Shown piece after piece: positions 35,451-44,858 of a DNA stretch of 64,000 nt. The stretch's first letter is position 1; each line of letters opens with the position of its first letter. The notes below the pieces were generated by a model. That model had not been told where the DNA came from. It saw only the letters and a list, made by a program, of their open reading frames with translations, and made no database searches. The position numbers were made by a program, and so were the translations under genes. The stretch lies in the NCBI GenBank assembly GCA_019186985.1, contig JABARQ010000009.1:62001-126000 (forward strand), written 5' to 3'. Source of the DNA: Prosthecobacter sp. (GTDB taxonomy: Bacteria; Verrucomicrobiota; Verrucomicrobiia; Verrucomicrobiales; Verrucomicrobiaceae).

Positions 35451-36244
35451 ACTTCAGCACCATCAGCGCCCTCGTCCTGCGCTACCTTTTCCTCTACACC
35501 CGCACCCCGATGCGCATGGTGGAGCTCGTCTTCTGGCCCGTGGTCGACCTCGTGGTCTGGGGCAACGTCACCGTCTTCATCCAGAAGAACACCAACCCCG
35601 AGTTCGGCAGCTTCGTGCTCTTCTTCCTCGGCGGCATGATCCTCTGGGACATCATGTTCCGCGCCCAGCAGGGTGTCGCCATCTCCTTCCTGGAGGATGT
35701 CTGGACCCGCAACCTGCTGAACATCTTCGTCGCCCCGGTCCGCACCGCGGAATACGTCAGCGCCACCTTCATCGTCGGCCTGCTGCGCATCATCGTCACC
35801 GCCATCGTGCTCAGCCTCATCTCCTGGTTCGGCTACACCTTCAACGTCTTCTCCCTGAGCTGGTGGCTCATCCCCTTCTTTGCCAACCTCATGCTCTTCG
35901 GCTGGTCCCTGGGCATGATCTCCACCGCCCTCATCCTGCGCTGGGGCCAGGCCGCCGAATCTCTCGCCTGGGCCATCCCCTTCTTCTTCCAGCCCGCCGT
36001 GGCCGTCTTCTACCGGGTCGAGGACATGCCCGCCTGGTCGCAGCCCATCGCCTGGTGCTTCCCGCCGACCTACATCTTTGAAGGCATGCGCGATGTCATG
36101 AAGACCGGCTCCATGAACTGGAGCTACCTCTGGGTCTCCGCAGGCCTGAACCTTCTCTACCTGGCTCTCGCAGGCTGGCTCTTCCTCTGGATCCTCAACC
36201 TGACCCGCAAACGCGGCCTGCTGACCAAGTTCGCCACCCAGTAG
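35447..36244 (+). CDS. ABC-2 type exporter permease
   Basis: The 265-residue product has six predicted membrane helices and the ABC-2 membrane fold, with the charged segment EYVSATFIVGLLRI and a C-terminal cytoplasmic Lys/Arg tail (LTRKRGLLTKFATQ). The conserved stretch PPTYIFEGMRDVMKTG lies before the last helix. It overlaps the ATP-binding gene by 4 bp and forms its membrane partner. Confidence 0.9.
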   Translation: MNFSTISALVLRYLFLYTRTPMRMVELVFWPVVDLVVWGNVTVFIQKNTNPEFGSFVLFFLGGMILWDIMFRAQQGVAISFLEDVWTRNLLNIFVAPVRTAEYVSATFIVGLLRIIVTAIVLSLISWFGYTFNVFSLSWWLIPFFANLMLFGWSLGMISTALILRWGQAAESLAWAIPFFFQPAVAVFYRVEDMPAWSQPIAWCFPPTYIFEGMRDVMKTGSMNWSYLWVSAGLNLLYLALAGWLFLWILNLTRKRGLLTKFATQ

Positions 36245-36360
36245 AGGCAGGCTCCCCGGTCTGAACTGCCTGAAGTCTGCTTCTTGACTCCGCGGCGCCG
36301 CGTGGCTTCTTCCGCCGCTCCTCCCCATGGGGCGGCACCGGCATCCCAGCACCTGTTCTC

Positions 36361-36747
36361 ATGGCAAACTACGGCCAGTACAAGCAGGACAGCTCCGCGT
36401 CAGGCGGCGGAGGCGGGCAGGCCATCGTTGAACTCTGCGCCCTGACCGGCGGTGGTGTCATCTTCTGGTCACGAAGGCGTTTTCAAATCGGCACGGAGCT
36501 CATGCTCAGGCTGAGGCGGGACTCCCTGCCATCGCACCTGACTCCCCAGGGGCCTCCGGAGGATCCCTGGGCCAACGTCCGGGGATTTGTGGTTCAATGC
36601 ACCCGTGATCGCCGCACCGACGGCTCCCAGGCCTTCAAGGTCGTCCTGCTTCTTGAAAGCGCCCTTTCCATGGATGTCCCCGCCTCCCCCGTCCTGCCCT
36701 GCATGAAAATGGACCTGCCAGGCATCAAGGCGCCCGGCCTCAACTGA
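36361..36747 (+). CDS. small protein, possibly PilZ-like
   Basis: The 128-residue protein has a Gly/Ser-rich N-terminus and then a beta-rich stretch: IVELCALTGGGVIFWS, QIGTELMLRLR, and VRGFVVQCTRDRRTDGSQAFKVVLLLE. The order resembles a PilZ c-di-GMP-binding domain, but the RxxxR and D/NxSxxG signatures are not convincing, so the assignment is weak. It is flanked by the ABC permease (116 bp upstream) and a converging secreted protein. Confidence 0.5.
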   Translation: MANYGQYKQDSSASGGGGGQAIVELCALTGGGVIFWSRRRFQIGTELMLRLRRDSLPSHLTPQGPPEDPWANVRGFVVQCTRDRRTDGSQAFKVVLLLESALSMDVPASPVLPCMKMDLPGIKAPGLN

Positions 36748-36778
36748 ATCCTCCCGGGCATGCCTGATCCAGGGTGAA

Positions 36779-37645
36779 TCAAAGCCCGGGAGGCAGTTCG
36801 GAAACCTTGCGCCCGCCTTTTTTCTTCGTGGTTCCCTCCGGCTTGGAGGGGTCGAAATAGACGCCCCCGCTGATGATGATCTCCCCCTTCGGCGTCTGAG
36901 CCATCATCGGCCGGCCGCCGTCGTCCTTGTAATACGACATCTTCTCCAGCCTGCCCTCCGGGTTCAGCACCGCATGCGCAAAGACATGCGGCTGCGCCAT
37001 GAACAGCACCTGCAGCCGGTTCGCGGCATCCAGGGTGATCTGCGGATCATGCACCATGCTCAGGGGTCCCAGCCGCAGGGTGCTGAGCCGCTCACCGGTC
37101 TTGTCGTCCAGCATGCGGAAGTACAACGATGTGCTGTCAAAGTCCCTGAAGATGTGCAGCGCATAACGCCGGGGCTTGCCGGCGTCCTTCATGCCCTCCG
37201 GCACGCCGAAGCTGCGCTCCCACATCGGCTTGCTGTCCACAATGCTGAACCTTGCCCGGTTGCTTTCAAAATAATCCCCCGACTGGGAGTGCAGCACCCG
37301 TGCCTTCAGGGCGTAGTTTCCAATGTCCGCAGGCGCGTATCCGTTGGTCACCGTGACCTTCTGCTGAATGGCGGCCCCGGGCTGCATCTGCACGATGTCC
37401 GAACCGTCCACCTCCATCTGGGCCAGCGGCAGGCCGTCCGTGGAGGTGATTTCAAAGGAAAGCCAGTCCGCCCTGCCCGGCCCTCCCAGCACGGCGGTGG
37501 CACCGGTGCGGTTGACGACGGTCACCGTGGCCGTGATGGCCTCCAGCGCCATGAAGTTGGCTCGTGGCAGCTTGATGGACACGTCAAACTGCGCCCAGGA
37601 GGAGGTGGTGCAAAGGCAGGCAAGAATCAGAAAAAGCAGTCGCAT
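36779..37645 (-). CDS. secreted protein of unknown function
   Basis: The 288-residue protein has a signal peptide (MRLLFLILACLCTTSSWA, about 1-18). The first 120 residues look like an Ig-like domain (FDVSIKLPRANFMALEAITA, then VTVVNRTG); the second half has WD-like or propeller-like repeats with LQVLFMAQPHVFAHAV and GRPMMAQTPKGEI. A Lys/Arg-rich tail (GTTKKKGGRKVS) follows. I do not recognise a catalytic motif. The gene is monocistronic and 63 bp downstream of the CPxCG gene on the same strand. Confidence 0.75.
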   Translation of the reverse strand: MRLLFLILACLCTTSSWAQFDVSIKLPRANFMALEAITATVTVVNRTGATAVLGGPGRADWLSFEITSTDGLPLAQMEVDGSDIVQMQPGAAIQQKVTVTNGYAPADIGNYALKARVLHSQSGDYFESNRARFSIVDSKPMWERSFGVPEGMKDAGKPRRYALHIFRDFDSTSLYFRMLDDKTGERLSTLRLGPLSMVHDPQITLDAANRLQVLFMAQPHVFAHAVLNPEGRLEKMSYYKDDGGRPMMAQTPKGEIIISGGVYFDPSKPEGTTKKKGGRKVSELPPGL

Positions 37646-37708
37646 GGCGGGGGGAGTGCATACAAACCAGAAAAAAGCGCCCTTGGGAACAGTAAAATGA
37701 GCCCGCGC

Positions 37709-37894
37709 TCAGTCTCCAAGACCCAACGCCGTGCCCACCACCTCCCCATCCGACTCCTCAAACAGGATGCGCATCGGCCGGCAGCAGACCTCGCAGTCGT
37801 AATCGACGTCACAGGGCACTTCCGTGAAATGAGGGGCAGGCACCTCGAATTCCTGGAAGCAGGCCGGACAGGTCACCGGGGTCGTCTCCGTCAT
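37709..37894 (-). CDS. CPxCG-type zinc-ribbon mini-protein
   Basis: The 61-residue protein has two Cys pairs, TCPACFQEF (CPxC) near the N-terminus and DCEVCCRPM in the middle, typical of the CPXCG family of small zinc-binding proteins. It starts inside the stop codon of the kinase gene (ATGA overlap, 37891-37894), so translation is coupled. The biological role of this family is not known. The overlap with a kinase-receiver hybrid suggests a signalling link, which is inference. Confidence 0.85.
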   Translation of the reverse strand: MTETTPVTCPACFQEFEVPAPHFTEVPCDVDYDCEVCCRPMRILFEESDGEVVGTALGLGD

Positions 37895-39318
37895 GCGCCC
37901 GTCTTGGCAAGCCTCCTCTGCCTGCGTTCCAGCACCTGTTTCACCACGCGCACCAGGTCCTCGCTGTCGTAGGGTTTCGGCAGGACGTCCGCAAACCCAT
38001 GCGCGCTGGGCTGCAGCATCGCCGGATCCGACCGGTTGCCGCTGGAAACAATCGCGTCCACCTCGGGGTCCACCTGCCGCAGCAGCTGCATGGCACGCGC
38101 CCCGCCCATGCCCAGCGGAATCGTCAGGTCGACCAGCACGAGGTCAAATGGGCGCCGCGCCATCATCGCCTCGCTGTAGGCCTTCACCGTGTCGCTTCCA
38201 TCCGCCGTCTCACTGACCTCATAGCCTTCCTTCCTCAGGGTCCGCACCATCAGGTTGCGCAGCAGCACATCGTCCTCCAGCAACAGCACAAGCCCGGCAT
38301 AGGGCTTGGCGGAAGTCGCAGGCCCCGTGGGCGCCTTCACGGCAGGCCCGCTCATCGCGGCGGCCGATCCCGGAGCCGTCCCCGCCCCGAAAACCGCCAC
38401 CGCGGCAGTCGCCGGCCCCTGCGGCGGGGAGGCAAGCACGTCCAGCAGCTCGCCCTTCAGTTCTTCGGCCGACTTCTGCCGCTGGTTCCGGTCCGGCTTC
38501 AGGGCACGGGTGATGATCGCGTCCAGCCGGGCGTCACAGGAAACCAGCGATGACGGCGGATGCCAGGCCCCCCTCGGGATCTGCCCGGTCAGCATCTGAT
38601 AAAACATCACCCCCAGCGCATAGATGTCCGCCCGGTGGTCGATCTCCGACTTGGCATCGTACTGCTCCGGTGCCGCATAGTCCGGCGTGCCCATCGCCAT
38701 GTTGGTCTGGGTCAGCATCGTCGCCTGGGGATCCACCCGCTTCGCCAGCCCGAAGTCCGCCACCTTGATGCGCCCGTCCTTGGAAAGCAGGATGTTCGCC
38801 GGCTTGATGTCCCGGTGCACGATGCCCTTGGAATGCGCATAGGCCAGGGCGTCACAGACCTTCACCAGGATCTCGATGGCACGCATCGCCGACAACGGCC
38901 CCGCGCACAGCGACTGATGCAGGTCGATGCCCTCGATGTACTCCATCACATAAAACAGGTAGTCCCCGACGATCCCGAAGTCGTACACGCTGACGATGTT
39001 CGGATGGTTCATCTGGGCCAGCGACTGCGCCTCACGCCGGAAACGCTGCCCGTAGGCATAGTCGGTGCCGTGCTGCCGGTGCAGGATCTTGACTGCCACG
39101 GCACGCTCCAGGTTCAGCTGCCTGCCCCGGTAGACCGCCCCCATCCCACCCTGGCCGATCATCAGGTCAAACTGGTAAATCCCGCCAGGCATCATTTGCG
39201 TCAGCTCCTGCGGCGTTGGGTACGGCGTCGGCGTCGTCCAGCCGGCAACCCCTTCGGACACCGACGGCACACGCGGCGGTGGCGTGCTTTTTCTGCCGAA
39301 GGAGAAGAGTCGTCTCAT
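37891..39318 (-). CDS. Ser/Thr protein kinase fused to a response-regulator receiver
   Basis: The 475-residue protein has an intact kinase domain (about 48-295): Gly-rich loop GQGGMGAVY, VAIK Lys in AVAVKILH (Lys77), HRDIKPANILL (Asp170), DFG (188-190), and APEQY. After a Pro/Ala-rich linker comes a receiver domain (about 342-465) with acidic pair EDD (349-350), phosphoacceptor Asp397 (VLVDLT), a Ser in place of the switch Thr (VSSGNR) and Lys448 (LPKPY). Both modules therefore look functional. It has no membrane helix. The CPxCG gene is coupled at its 3' end. Confidence 0.93.
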   Translation of the reverse strand: MRRLFSFGRKSTPPPRVPSVSEGVAGWTTPTPYPTPQELTQMMPGGIYQFDLMIGQGGMGAVYRGRQLNLERAVAVKILHRQHGTDYAYGQRFRREAQSLAQMNHPNIVSVYDFGIVGDYLFYVMEYIEGIDLHQSLCAGPLSAMRAIEILVKVCDALAYAHSKGIVHRDIKPANILLSKDGRIKVADFGLAKRVDPQATMLTQTNMAMGTPDYAAPEQYDAKSEIDHRADIYALGVMFYQMLTGQIPRGAWHPPSSLVSCDARLDAIITRALKPDRNQRQKSAEELKGELLDVLASPPQGPATAAVAVFGAGTAPGSAAAMSGPAVKAPTGPATSAKPYAGLVLLLEDDVLLRNLMVRTLRKEGYEVSETADGSDTVKAYSEAMMARRPFDLVLVDLTIPLGMGGARAMQLLRQVDPEVDAIVSSGNRSDPAMLQPSAHGFADVLPKPYDSEDLVRVVKQVLERRQRRLAKTGA

Positions 39319-39396
39319 GGGTTGATTCCGAAGGCCTTGAATCTCCCGGAGTCCGGCAATGACGCAAGCGTCAATCCGCCGGATCCGTCCCCGGCC

Positions 39397-40983
39397 TCAC
39401 ATGACCGCCCCGGCCTCGCCCGTCATCGGCACGGGCTCCGTCGACAGGCCGGGCTTCGGCCTGGCCCGGCTGAACAGGGTCCGCAGCTCGGCCATGATCC
39501 ACAGCCTCACCCCCCAGCGCAGGAACATGAAGGCGCTGAAGTTGGGCGAATAACTCTGGCCGAGCGTGAGGTCCATGCCCGTGTTCCAGGCCCCGTAGGT
39601 GCCCTTCGCCAGACGCTTCTTCGCCATCGCCACCAGGCGCCGGTTGTAGAAGGTCATGAACTTCGCAAACAGGTTGCCGGCCGGTCCGTCATAGGGCAGC
39701 CGGGTCCATTCATAATCCGGGCTGTCATAAACCAGCCGCACCGGCCCGACGAAATAGGTGCCCAGGTCCATGATGAACGAAATGCGCACCAGTTCGGCAT
39801 CCCCCAGATAGTGGTACTTGCCCTTGTAAAGGCTCTCAAACCAGAGCCGGTAGCTGCGCTTGTACGCACCTTTCAGGTAGGCCAGCTCACCCGACACATC
39901 CTTGCCCATGGCCGCCTTCTTGATCAGGTCGGTCACGGCATAGACCGTGTGCCCGCAGTAATCCAGCCCCTGGCTGTAAAGCGGGTCGATGAACCCGGCC
40001 GCATCCCCCACCATCGCCCAGCGGTTGCCCGCCATCTGCTCGGAGTAATAAGGCAGCCCCTTGTAATAAAAGGTGTCACCCTCCACCGGCTCCGCCCCTT
40101 CGAACATCAGCCGCCCCACCGGATGCGTCATCAGATGTGCACGCAGCCGTTCCGTCAGGCTCGGTCCTTCAGGCAGGGCGAAGACGCTGCGGTCCCACAC
40201 GATCCCCACGCTGTAGTCGCCGTTGGCCAGCGGAATCAGCCACACCCACCAGCCGCGGCCCATGAGATGATTTGTGGCGCTGCTGCGGGAGGCCCGGACG
40301 TTCCGGGTCAGGCAGGGATGCATCTTCCGGCTCTTGTAGCTGTCGAGCGGATTGACATTCCTGAACCGGCACCAGATGGAGGAGGTCGGGTGCTCCTCAC
40401 CCAGAGGGCGGTGAATCCCCAGCTTCTTCGCCAGAAACGCCGCCCTGCCCGAGGCGTCGATCACCCATCGCGCCGTGAACGCCCGGGCCTCGCCCTCCTG
40501 AGTCGTCAGGCTCACCCGGTGATTCTCATCCCCCTCCGCCAGCACGACCTCACGGATCGTCGCCGGACGCAGCAGCTCCGCCCCGGACTCAACCGCCAGA
40601 TCCAGCACATGCTGGTCCAGCAGGGCGCGGTCGAGCTGAAAGGTCGGCAGCCGGCTTTGAAACTTCGGCCCCAGCTCCGTGCAGTCTTCCACCCGGTCCT
40701 CCGGCCTGCTGCAAAACCACATCCGCAACCCATGCTTCTGATAATGATGGGCGCTCAGGTAGGGATTGAGATGCAGCACCCTCGTCAGAAAGCAGCCTCC
40801 CACCTCGGACGTGCTCTCCCCCACCTTGCGGTCAAACTCCCGCGTCCTCTCCACCACCAGCACCTTCAGCTCCGGCAGGTCGCGCTTCAACAGAAGCGCC
40901 GAAGCCGCCCCGCTGAACGCCCCGCCAAGAATGATCACATCATAGTCAGCTTTGGAGGTGTTCTGGCTGGCGGGGGCGTGCAT
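39397..40983 (-). CDS. FAD-dependent halogenase-like oxidoreductase
   Basis: The start is ATG 40983 (MHAPASQNTSKADYDVIILGG), giving 528 residues; upstream frame is rejected as it overlaps the divergent gene. FAD-binding GGAFSG (20-25), KVGESTSEVGG (Lys53) and a WxWxIP motif (WWVWLIPL, about residue 265) match the flavin-dependent tryptophan-halogenase fold, and GDAAGFIDPLYSQG is the second FAD motif. Members of this fold in bacteria include real halogenases and non-halogenating monooxygenases, so the reaction is open. It diverges, with 51 bp between starts, from an acyltransferase gene. Confidence 0.8.
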   Translation of the reverse strand: MHAPASQNTSKADYDVIILGGAFSGAASALLLKRDLPELKVLVVERTREFDRKVGESTSEVGGCFLTRVLHLNPYLSAHHYQKHGLRMWFCSRPEDRVEDCTELGPKFQSRLPTFQLDRALLDQHVLDLAVESGAELLRPATIREVVLAEGDENHRVSLTTQEGEARAFTARWVIDASGRAAFLAKKLGIHRPLGEEHPTSSIWCRFRNVNPLDSYKSRKMHPCLTRNVRASRSSATNHLMGRGWWVWLIPLANGDYSVGIVWDRSVFALPEGPSLTERLRAHLMTHPVGRLMFEGAEPVEGDTFYYKGLPYYSEQMAGNRWAMVGDAAGFIDPLYSQGLDYCGHTVYAVTDLIKKAAMGKDVSGELAYLKGAYKRSYRLWFESLYKGKYHYLGDAELVRISFIMDLGTYFVGPVRLVYDSPDYEWTRLPYDGPAGNLFAKFMTFYNRRLVAMAKKRLAKGTYGAWNTGMDLTLGQSYSPNFSAFMFLRWGVRLWIMAELRTLFSRARPKPGLSTEPVPMTGEAGAVM

Positions 40984-41034
40984 GTTTTGACTCGACTTGA
41001 ACTTGGACTGACAATACGGGCAGAGGGTCCGCCG

Positions 41035-41988
41035 ATGACGCCTGAAATAACCGCCAAACACTCCATCCCGCAAGTTCCGCCACGGCGGAACACCGGACTG
41101 CATGGCGCCTTCTGGACCCGCTGCCTGCTGCGGTTCATGCGTTTTGTGCCGACAACATTGGCCCTCCTCCTCGTCCGGCCCGTCACCCTTGTCATCTACC
41201 TCCTCGCCACGACCCAGCGCCACGCCATCCAGACCAACCTCCGCGCCCTCCGCCCGGACTTCGGCCCGATCGAACGCTGGTGGGCCGGCTTCCGCGTTTT
41301 CCTCAACTTCGCCCTCACCTACCTCGACCGCCTCTGGTCCATGCACTTCGGTCATGAGGTGACCTGGGATGTCCCCAACACCGACCGCTTCGCCTCCCTG
41401 CGCAACCACCCCGGGGGCGTGCTCATCTTCACCATCCACAGCGGCAATTACGACATCGGCGCCAGCCTCTTCGCCCGTGAATTCGGCCGCCGCCTCCACA
41501 CCGTCCGCGCCCCCGAGCAAACCGAGGAACTCCAGCGCCTCCGCGAAAAGGAACTCCGCCAGACCGAAAAGGAAAACCCCAGGCTGCGCGTCCATTACAA
41601 CTTCGGCGACAACCACCTCGGTCTCGAACTCTGCCGTGTCCTCATGGAAGGTGACGCCGTCGCCGTCCAGGGCGACCGCGTGCTCTCCGCCGTGTCACCG
41701 GTCGAGATGACATTCAACGGCCGCGTCTACCAGCTCCCCCGCGGCCCCCTCGTGCTGGCGGAAATCTCACGCGTGCCCTGCTACCCCATCTTCCTCGAAC
41801 GCACCGGCCGCCTCCGCTACCGCATCCATGTCGGCGAATGCTTCCACGACGGCACCTCCCGCCTGCGCAGCGACGACATCGGCCGGCTCTGGCTGCCCGT
41901 GCTGCATCAGCATCTTCAGGAGCACTGGGACCAGTGGTTCGTCTTTGAACCCCTCGTCAGCCTTCAGGAATCCGGCCCCTCAGCGTGA
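41035..41988 (+). CDS. LpxL/HtrB-like lysophospholipid acyltransferase
   Basis: The start ATG 41035 follows the divergent halogenase-like gene by 51 bp; the frame is open far upstream but across the other gene. The 317-residue protein has an N-terminal membrane segment (about 36-58) and the HX4D catalytic motif HSGNYD (His135-Asp140), with the later VAVQGDR and PRGPLVLA blocks of lipid A late acyltransferases. It may acylate lipid A or another lipid precursor. Its last 9 bp overlap the convergent sulfatase gene. Confidence 0.85.
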   Translation: MTPEITAKHSIPQVPPRRNTGLHGAFWTRCLLRFMRFVPTTLALLLVRPVTLVIYLLATTQRHAIQTNLRALRPDFGPIERWWAGFRVFLNFALTYLDRLWSMHFGHEVTWDVPNTDRFASLRNHPGGVLIFTIHSGNYDIGASLFAREFGRRLHTVRAPEQTEELQRLREKELRQTEKENPRLRVHYNFGDNHLGLELCRVLMEGDAVAVQGDRVLSAVSPVEMTFNGRVYQLPRGPLVLAEISRVPCYPIFLERTGRLRYRIHVGECFHDGTSRLRSDDIGRLWLPVLHQHLQEHWDQWFVFEPLVSLQESGPSA

Positions 41989-43479
41989 CGCGGCCCCCGC
42001 CTTGCTCCTCGCCCCCTTTTTGGCCCCGCCCTTCGGAACCTCCTCCCCCAGCTCCGGCCCGTTGTCCGGCGGCATCGACTGATGCCAGGCCAGCAGTGCC
42101 CGAGTCATGCGCTCGACAACGCCGGCATTCTCCAAAGCCACGTTGCTCGTCTCAGCACGATCCTTGCTCAGATCATAGAGCTGCGGCTTCGTGCCATCAT
42201 AGTCACAGAGCAGCTTCCAGGAACCTTCGCGCATCGCCAGATCCGGAAGCCGCTCCGGCAGCGACGGAGAAGCCGTCTTGCGGTCCGGCGGACGCCTCCA
42301 GAAAATTGGCGCCCTGCGCGAGGCCTCCGATTTCCCCAGCAGCACCGGCGCAAGATTTTCACCATCCATGGCCGCCCCGCCCGCCTCCACCCCCGCCACA
42401 GCCAGCAGCGAGGGCACCAGGTCAAACGCAGCAAACACCGAGCTCTTGTTCACCACACCCGCCTTCGCCGGATCCATCAAGCCCGGCCCCCAGACGATCA
42501 GCGGCGAACGCGTACCACCTTCATAGAGCGTCGTCTTGGAGCCCCGGAACGGCCCGGCGCTGCCCGCCCCCGGCTCCGGGCCATTGTCCGAGCAGATCAG
42601 CAGAAGCGTGTTGTCGCGCAGTTCCGGCGTTGAGCGCAGATGATCGAAAAGCCTTCCAAACTGACGGTCCATCGCCTCCAGCACGGCCAGATATTTCCCA
42701 CGCTTGTCCTCCGCCCACTTCTCCACCGTCGGCCACCACGGACCGTGGACGTCATCCGGCCAGAGGTTGATGTAAAACGGCCTGCCGGCCGCCTCCGCAC
42801 GCTTCATGAAAGGAATCGCCGCATTCACAAACCCGCCCGTGATCTCGCTGCGCTGCATCCACACCACAGGCCCGCCCAGCCGCTCGGCATCCTCCCAGAT
42901 GCGCCCGGGCTCCTTGTCGCCCGGCTTCCTCGTCATCGGCAGCAGCTTGGGACCCATGCCTTCAAAGTTGGTCAGGCTCTCGTCAAAGCCGTAGGCGCTG
43001 ATCGGCGGCGCGTCATCCACGTCACGCTGCCCGCCCAGGTGCCATTTGCCAAAGTGCCCCGTGGCATAACCAGCCTGCTTCAGCATCCGGGCCAGCGTCG
43101 GCGCCTTCGGGTCCAGCCACTGCGCCACGCCGCGCCTCTCGTTCTGCGCCCGGTTGTCCAGGTAGGAGCTGATCCGCCACCGCTGCGGATACTGCCCCGT
43201 CGTCAGCGCGCAGCGTGAGGGCGAGCAGATGGGTGAGTTCACATGAAAGTCCTCGAACCGGATCCCCTCAGCCGCGATGCGGTCGATGTTCGGCGTCTTC
43301 GCCTCCCTGTTGCCAAAGCACGAAAAGTCGCCCCAGCCCATGTCGTCGATGAAGACCATCACGATGTTGGGATGCATCTGCTTCTCCTTCGCCAGACAAG
43401 CTGGCACAACAAGGGCCGACGCCAACCCAAGGACCAGCAGGCACGACAGTTTTTTCATCAAGGGTTGGGTCATGGTCAT
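41980..43479 (-). CDS. exported sulfatase, third gene of sulfatase operon
   Basis: The 499-residue product has a signal peptide beginning MKKLSCLLVLGLASALV after seven extra codons. The active site CSPSR carries Cys85, preceded by NIVMVFIDDMGWGDF and followed by GHFGKWHLGG, so the FGly site is intact. A Lys/Arg-rich tail (KKGARSKAGAASR) ends the protein. The start at 43479 overlaps the upstream sulfatase stop by 4 bp (ATGA), which supports that start over the Met at codon 8. Substrate not determined. Confidence 0.92.
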   Translation of the reverse strand: MTMTQPLMKKLSCLLVLGLASALVVPACLAKEKQMHPNIVMVFIDDMGWGDFSCFGNREAKTPNIDRIAAEGIRFEDFHVNSPICSPSRCALTTGQYPQRWRISSYLDNRAQNERRGVAQWLDPKAPTLARMLKQAGYATGHFGKWHLGGQRDVDDAPPISAYGFDESLTNFEGMGPKLLPMTRKPGDKEPGRIWEDAERLGGPVVWMQRSEITGGFVNAAIPFMKRAEAAGRPFYINLWPDDVHGPWWPTVEKWAEDKRGKYLAVLEAMDRQFGRLFDHLRSTPELRDNTLLLICSDNGPEPGAGSAGPFRGSKTTLYEGGTRSPLIVWGPGLMDPAKAGVVNKSSVFAAFDLVPSLLAVAGVEAGGAAMDGENLAPVLLGKSEASRRAPIFWRRPPDRKTASPSLPERLPDLAMREGSWKLLCDYDGTKPQLYDLSKDRAETSNVALENAGVVERMTRALLAWHQSMPPDNGPELGEEVPKGGAKKGARSKAGAASR

Positions 43480-44858
43480 GGAGCGGCCTTTGCTTTCTTT
43501 TTGCCCAGAAGACGGAATTCGTCCGTCAACAGCAGCGGCTTGCCAGACACAAGCCGCGCGTCATTCGTACCCTTCATCCAGGCGTCCAATCCCTGCCGGA
43601 GTTCGGCAAGCGGACCGGCATGGGCGGGGTCGGCGGCAAGGTTGTTCAGCTCGAAAGGATCGGCATCAAGGTCGTACAGCTCCTCCTCCGGCCGTTCCCG
43701 GTAGCGTTTGACGAGGAAGGCCGCACGCGGGTCCGTCTTCGCAGCCTTCTCCCATGAGGCGATGTAGGCGAGGCTGTCCTCATTGGCAGCACGGTCGATG
43801 TGTGAGGTGAAGCGAAACTCAGGATGCAGATTGCGGATGTACTTCCAGCGCTGCGTGCGCATCGAACGGCTGGGATACACGTTCATGTCGTTGTCGCCGG
43901 TGTGCGTCGTGAAGATCGCCTCACGATGCGCATCCGTCCTGCCCTGGAGCACCGGCAGGAAGGAACGGCCGTCAAGGTCCGCAGGAGCACCGCCGCCACC
44001 GGCCTCGATCAGCGTGGGCAGGATGTCGATCCACTGCACCAGGGCGCTCGTGCGAACTCCCTCGGCCACCCTGCCCTGCCACTGCACGATCAGCGGCACG
44101 CGCGTGCCTTCATCATAGAGGTTCCATTTGCCAAAAGGCAGCTGCGCCCCGTGGTCGCTGGTCTGCAGGAAGAAGGTGTTCCGCGTGCCCAGGCTCTGCT
44201 TCGCCGCCTTATAAACCTCGCCGATCTCCCCATCCATCTTCATCACCGCGTTGATGTAGCGGGCGCGGTAGTGGCGGAATTCCGGCGTGTCCACATGCAT
44301 CGGCTGCACCCGCACCCCGGCCGGGTCCACACCCTCCGGCGGCGGCAGCGGCACATGCGGCCAGTTCGTGCCAAAGAACAGGGCGAGCGGCTTCCCGCTC
44401 TTCCGCTGCTTCAAAAAGTCAACGCAGGCCTGCACGCCGCCGTGGTCATGGTAGCCGTAGTTCTCCGCATGATCAAAACCCTGCTCGGTGACATGGGCGT
44501 AATGGCTCGTCTTGCCAAAGCTCACCGTTTCATAACCCAGCTCCTTCAGATACGCCGGCAGCCGCTTCAGCCCGGCATGCGGCTTCGCATGGTTCGGCTC
44601 CGCACCATTCCTGGCCGGGTAAAGACCGGTGAACAGGGCCGCCCGGCTCGGCGCACAGCTTGGTGAGTTCACAAAGGCGCGCTCAAACACCATGCCCGCC
44701 GCCGCCATGCGGTCCAGGTTCGGCGTCGGAATGTCCCCGGCTCCATAGACGCTCATGTCCGCCGCGCTGTGATCGTCCGCCAGCAGCACGACGAGATGAG
44801 GCGGCGCGGCGGCAAGCGGCGCGGCCAGGAGGGTCAGGATCAACCAGGATTGCTTCAT
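43476..44858 (-). CDS. exported sulfatase, second gene of sulfatase operon
   Basis: ATG 44858 begins a signal peptide (MKQSWLILTLLAAPLAAA), giving 460 residues, and overlaps the preceding gene by 4 bp. The FGly site is CAPSR (Cys68), the N-terminal metal site VVLLADDHSAADMS, and SFGKTSHYAHV fits the S1 family of heparan-N-sulfatase-like (S1_8) enzymes. TSDHGAQLPFGKW is a second metal site. It is translationally coupled to the sulfatase on both sides. Confidence 0.92.
   Translation of the reverse strand: MKQSWLILTLLAAPLAAAPPHLVVLLADDHSAADMSVYGAGDIPTPNLDRMAAAGMVFERAFVNSPSCAPSRAALFTGLYPARNGAEPNHAKPHAGLKRLPAYLKELGYETVSFGKTSHYAHVTEQGFDHAENYGYHDHGGVQACVDFLKQRKSGKPLALFFGTNWPHVPLPPPEGVDPAGVRVQPMHVDTPEFRHYRARYINAVMKMDGEIGEVYKAAKQSLGTRNTFFLQTSDHGAQLPFGKWNLYDEGTRVPLIVQWQGRVAEGVRTSALVQWIDILPTLIEAGGGGAPADLDGRSFLPVLQGRTDAHREAIFTTHTGDNDMNVYPSRSMRTQRWKYIRNLHPEFRFTSHIDRAANEDSLAYIASWEKAAKTDPRAAFLVKRYRERPEEELYDLDADPFELNNLAADPAHAGPLAELRQGLDAWMKGTNDARLVSGKPLLLTDEFRLLGKKKAKAAP

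Noticed and set aside
38560-41034. 825-codon N-terminal extension of the acyltransferase
   Set aside because: The extension lies opposite the kinase and halogenase-like genes. Family length and HX4D position support ATG 41035.
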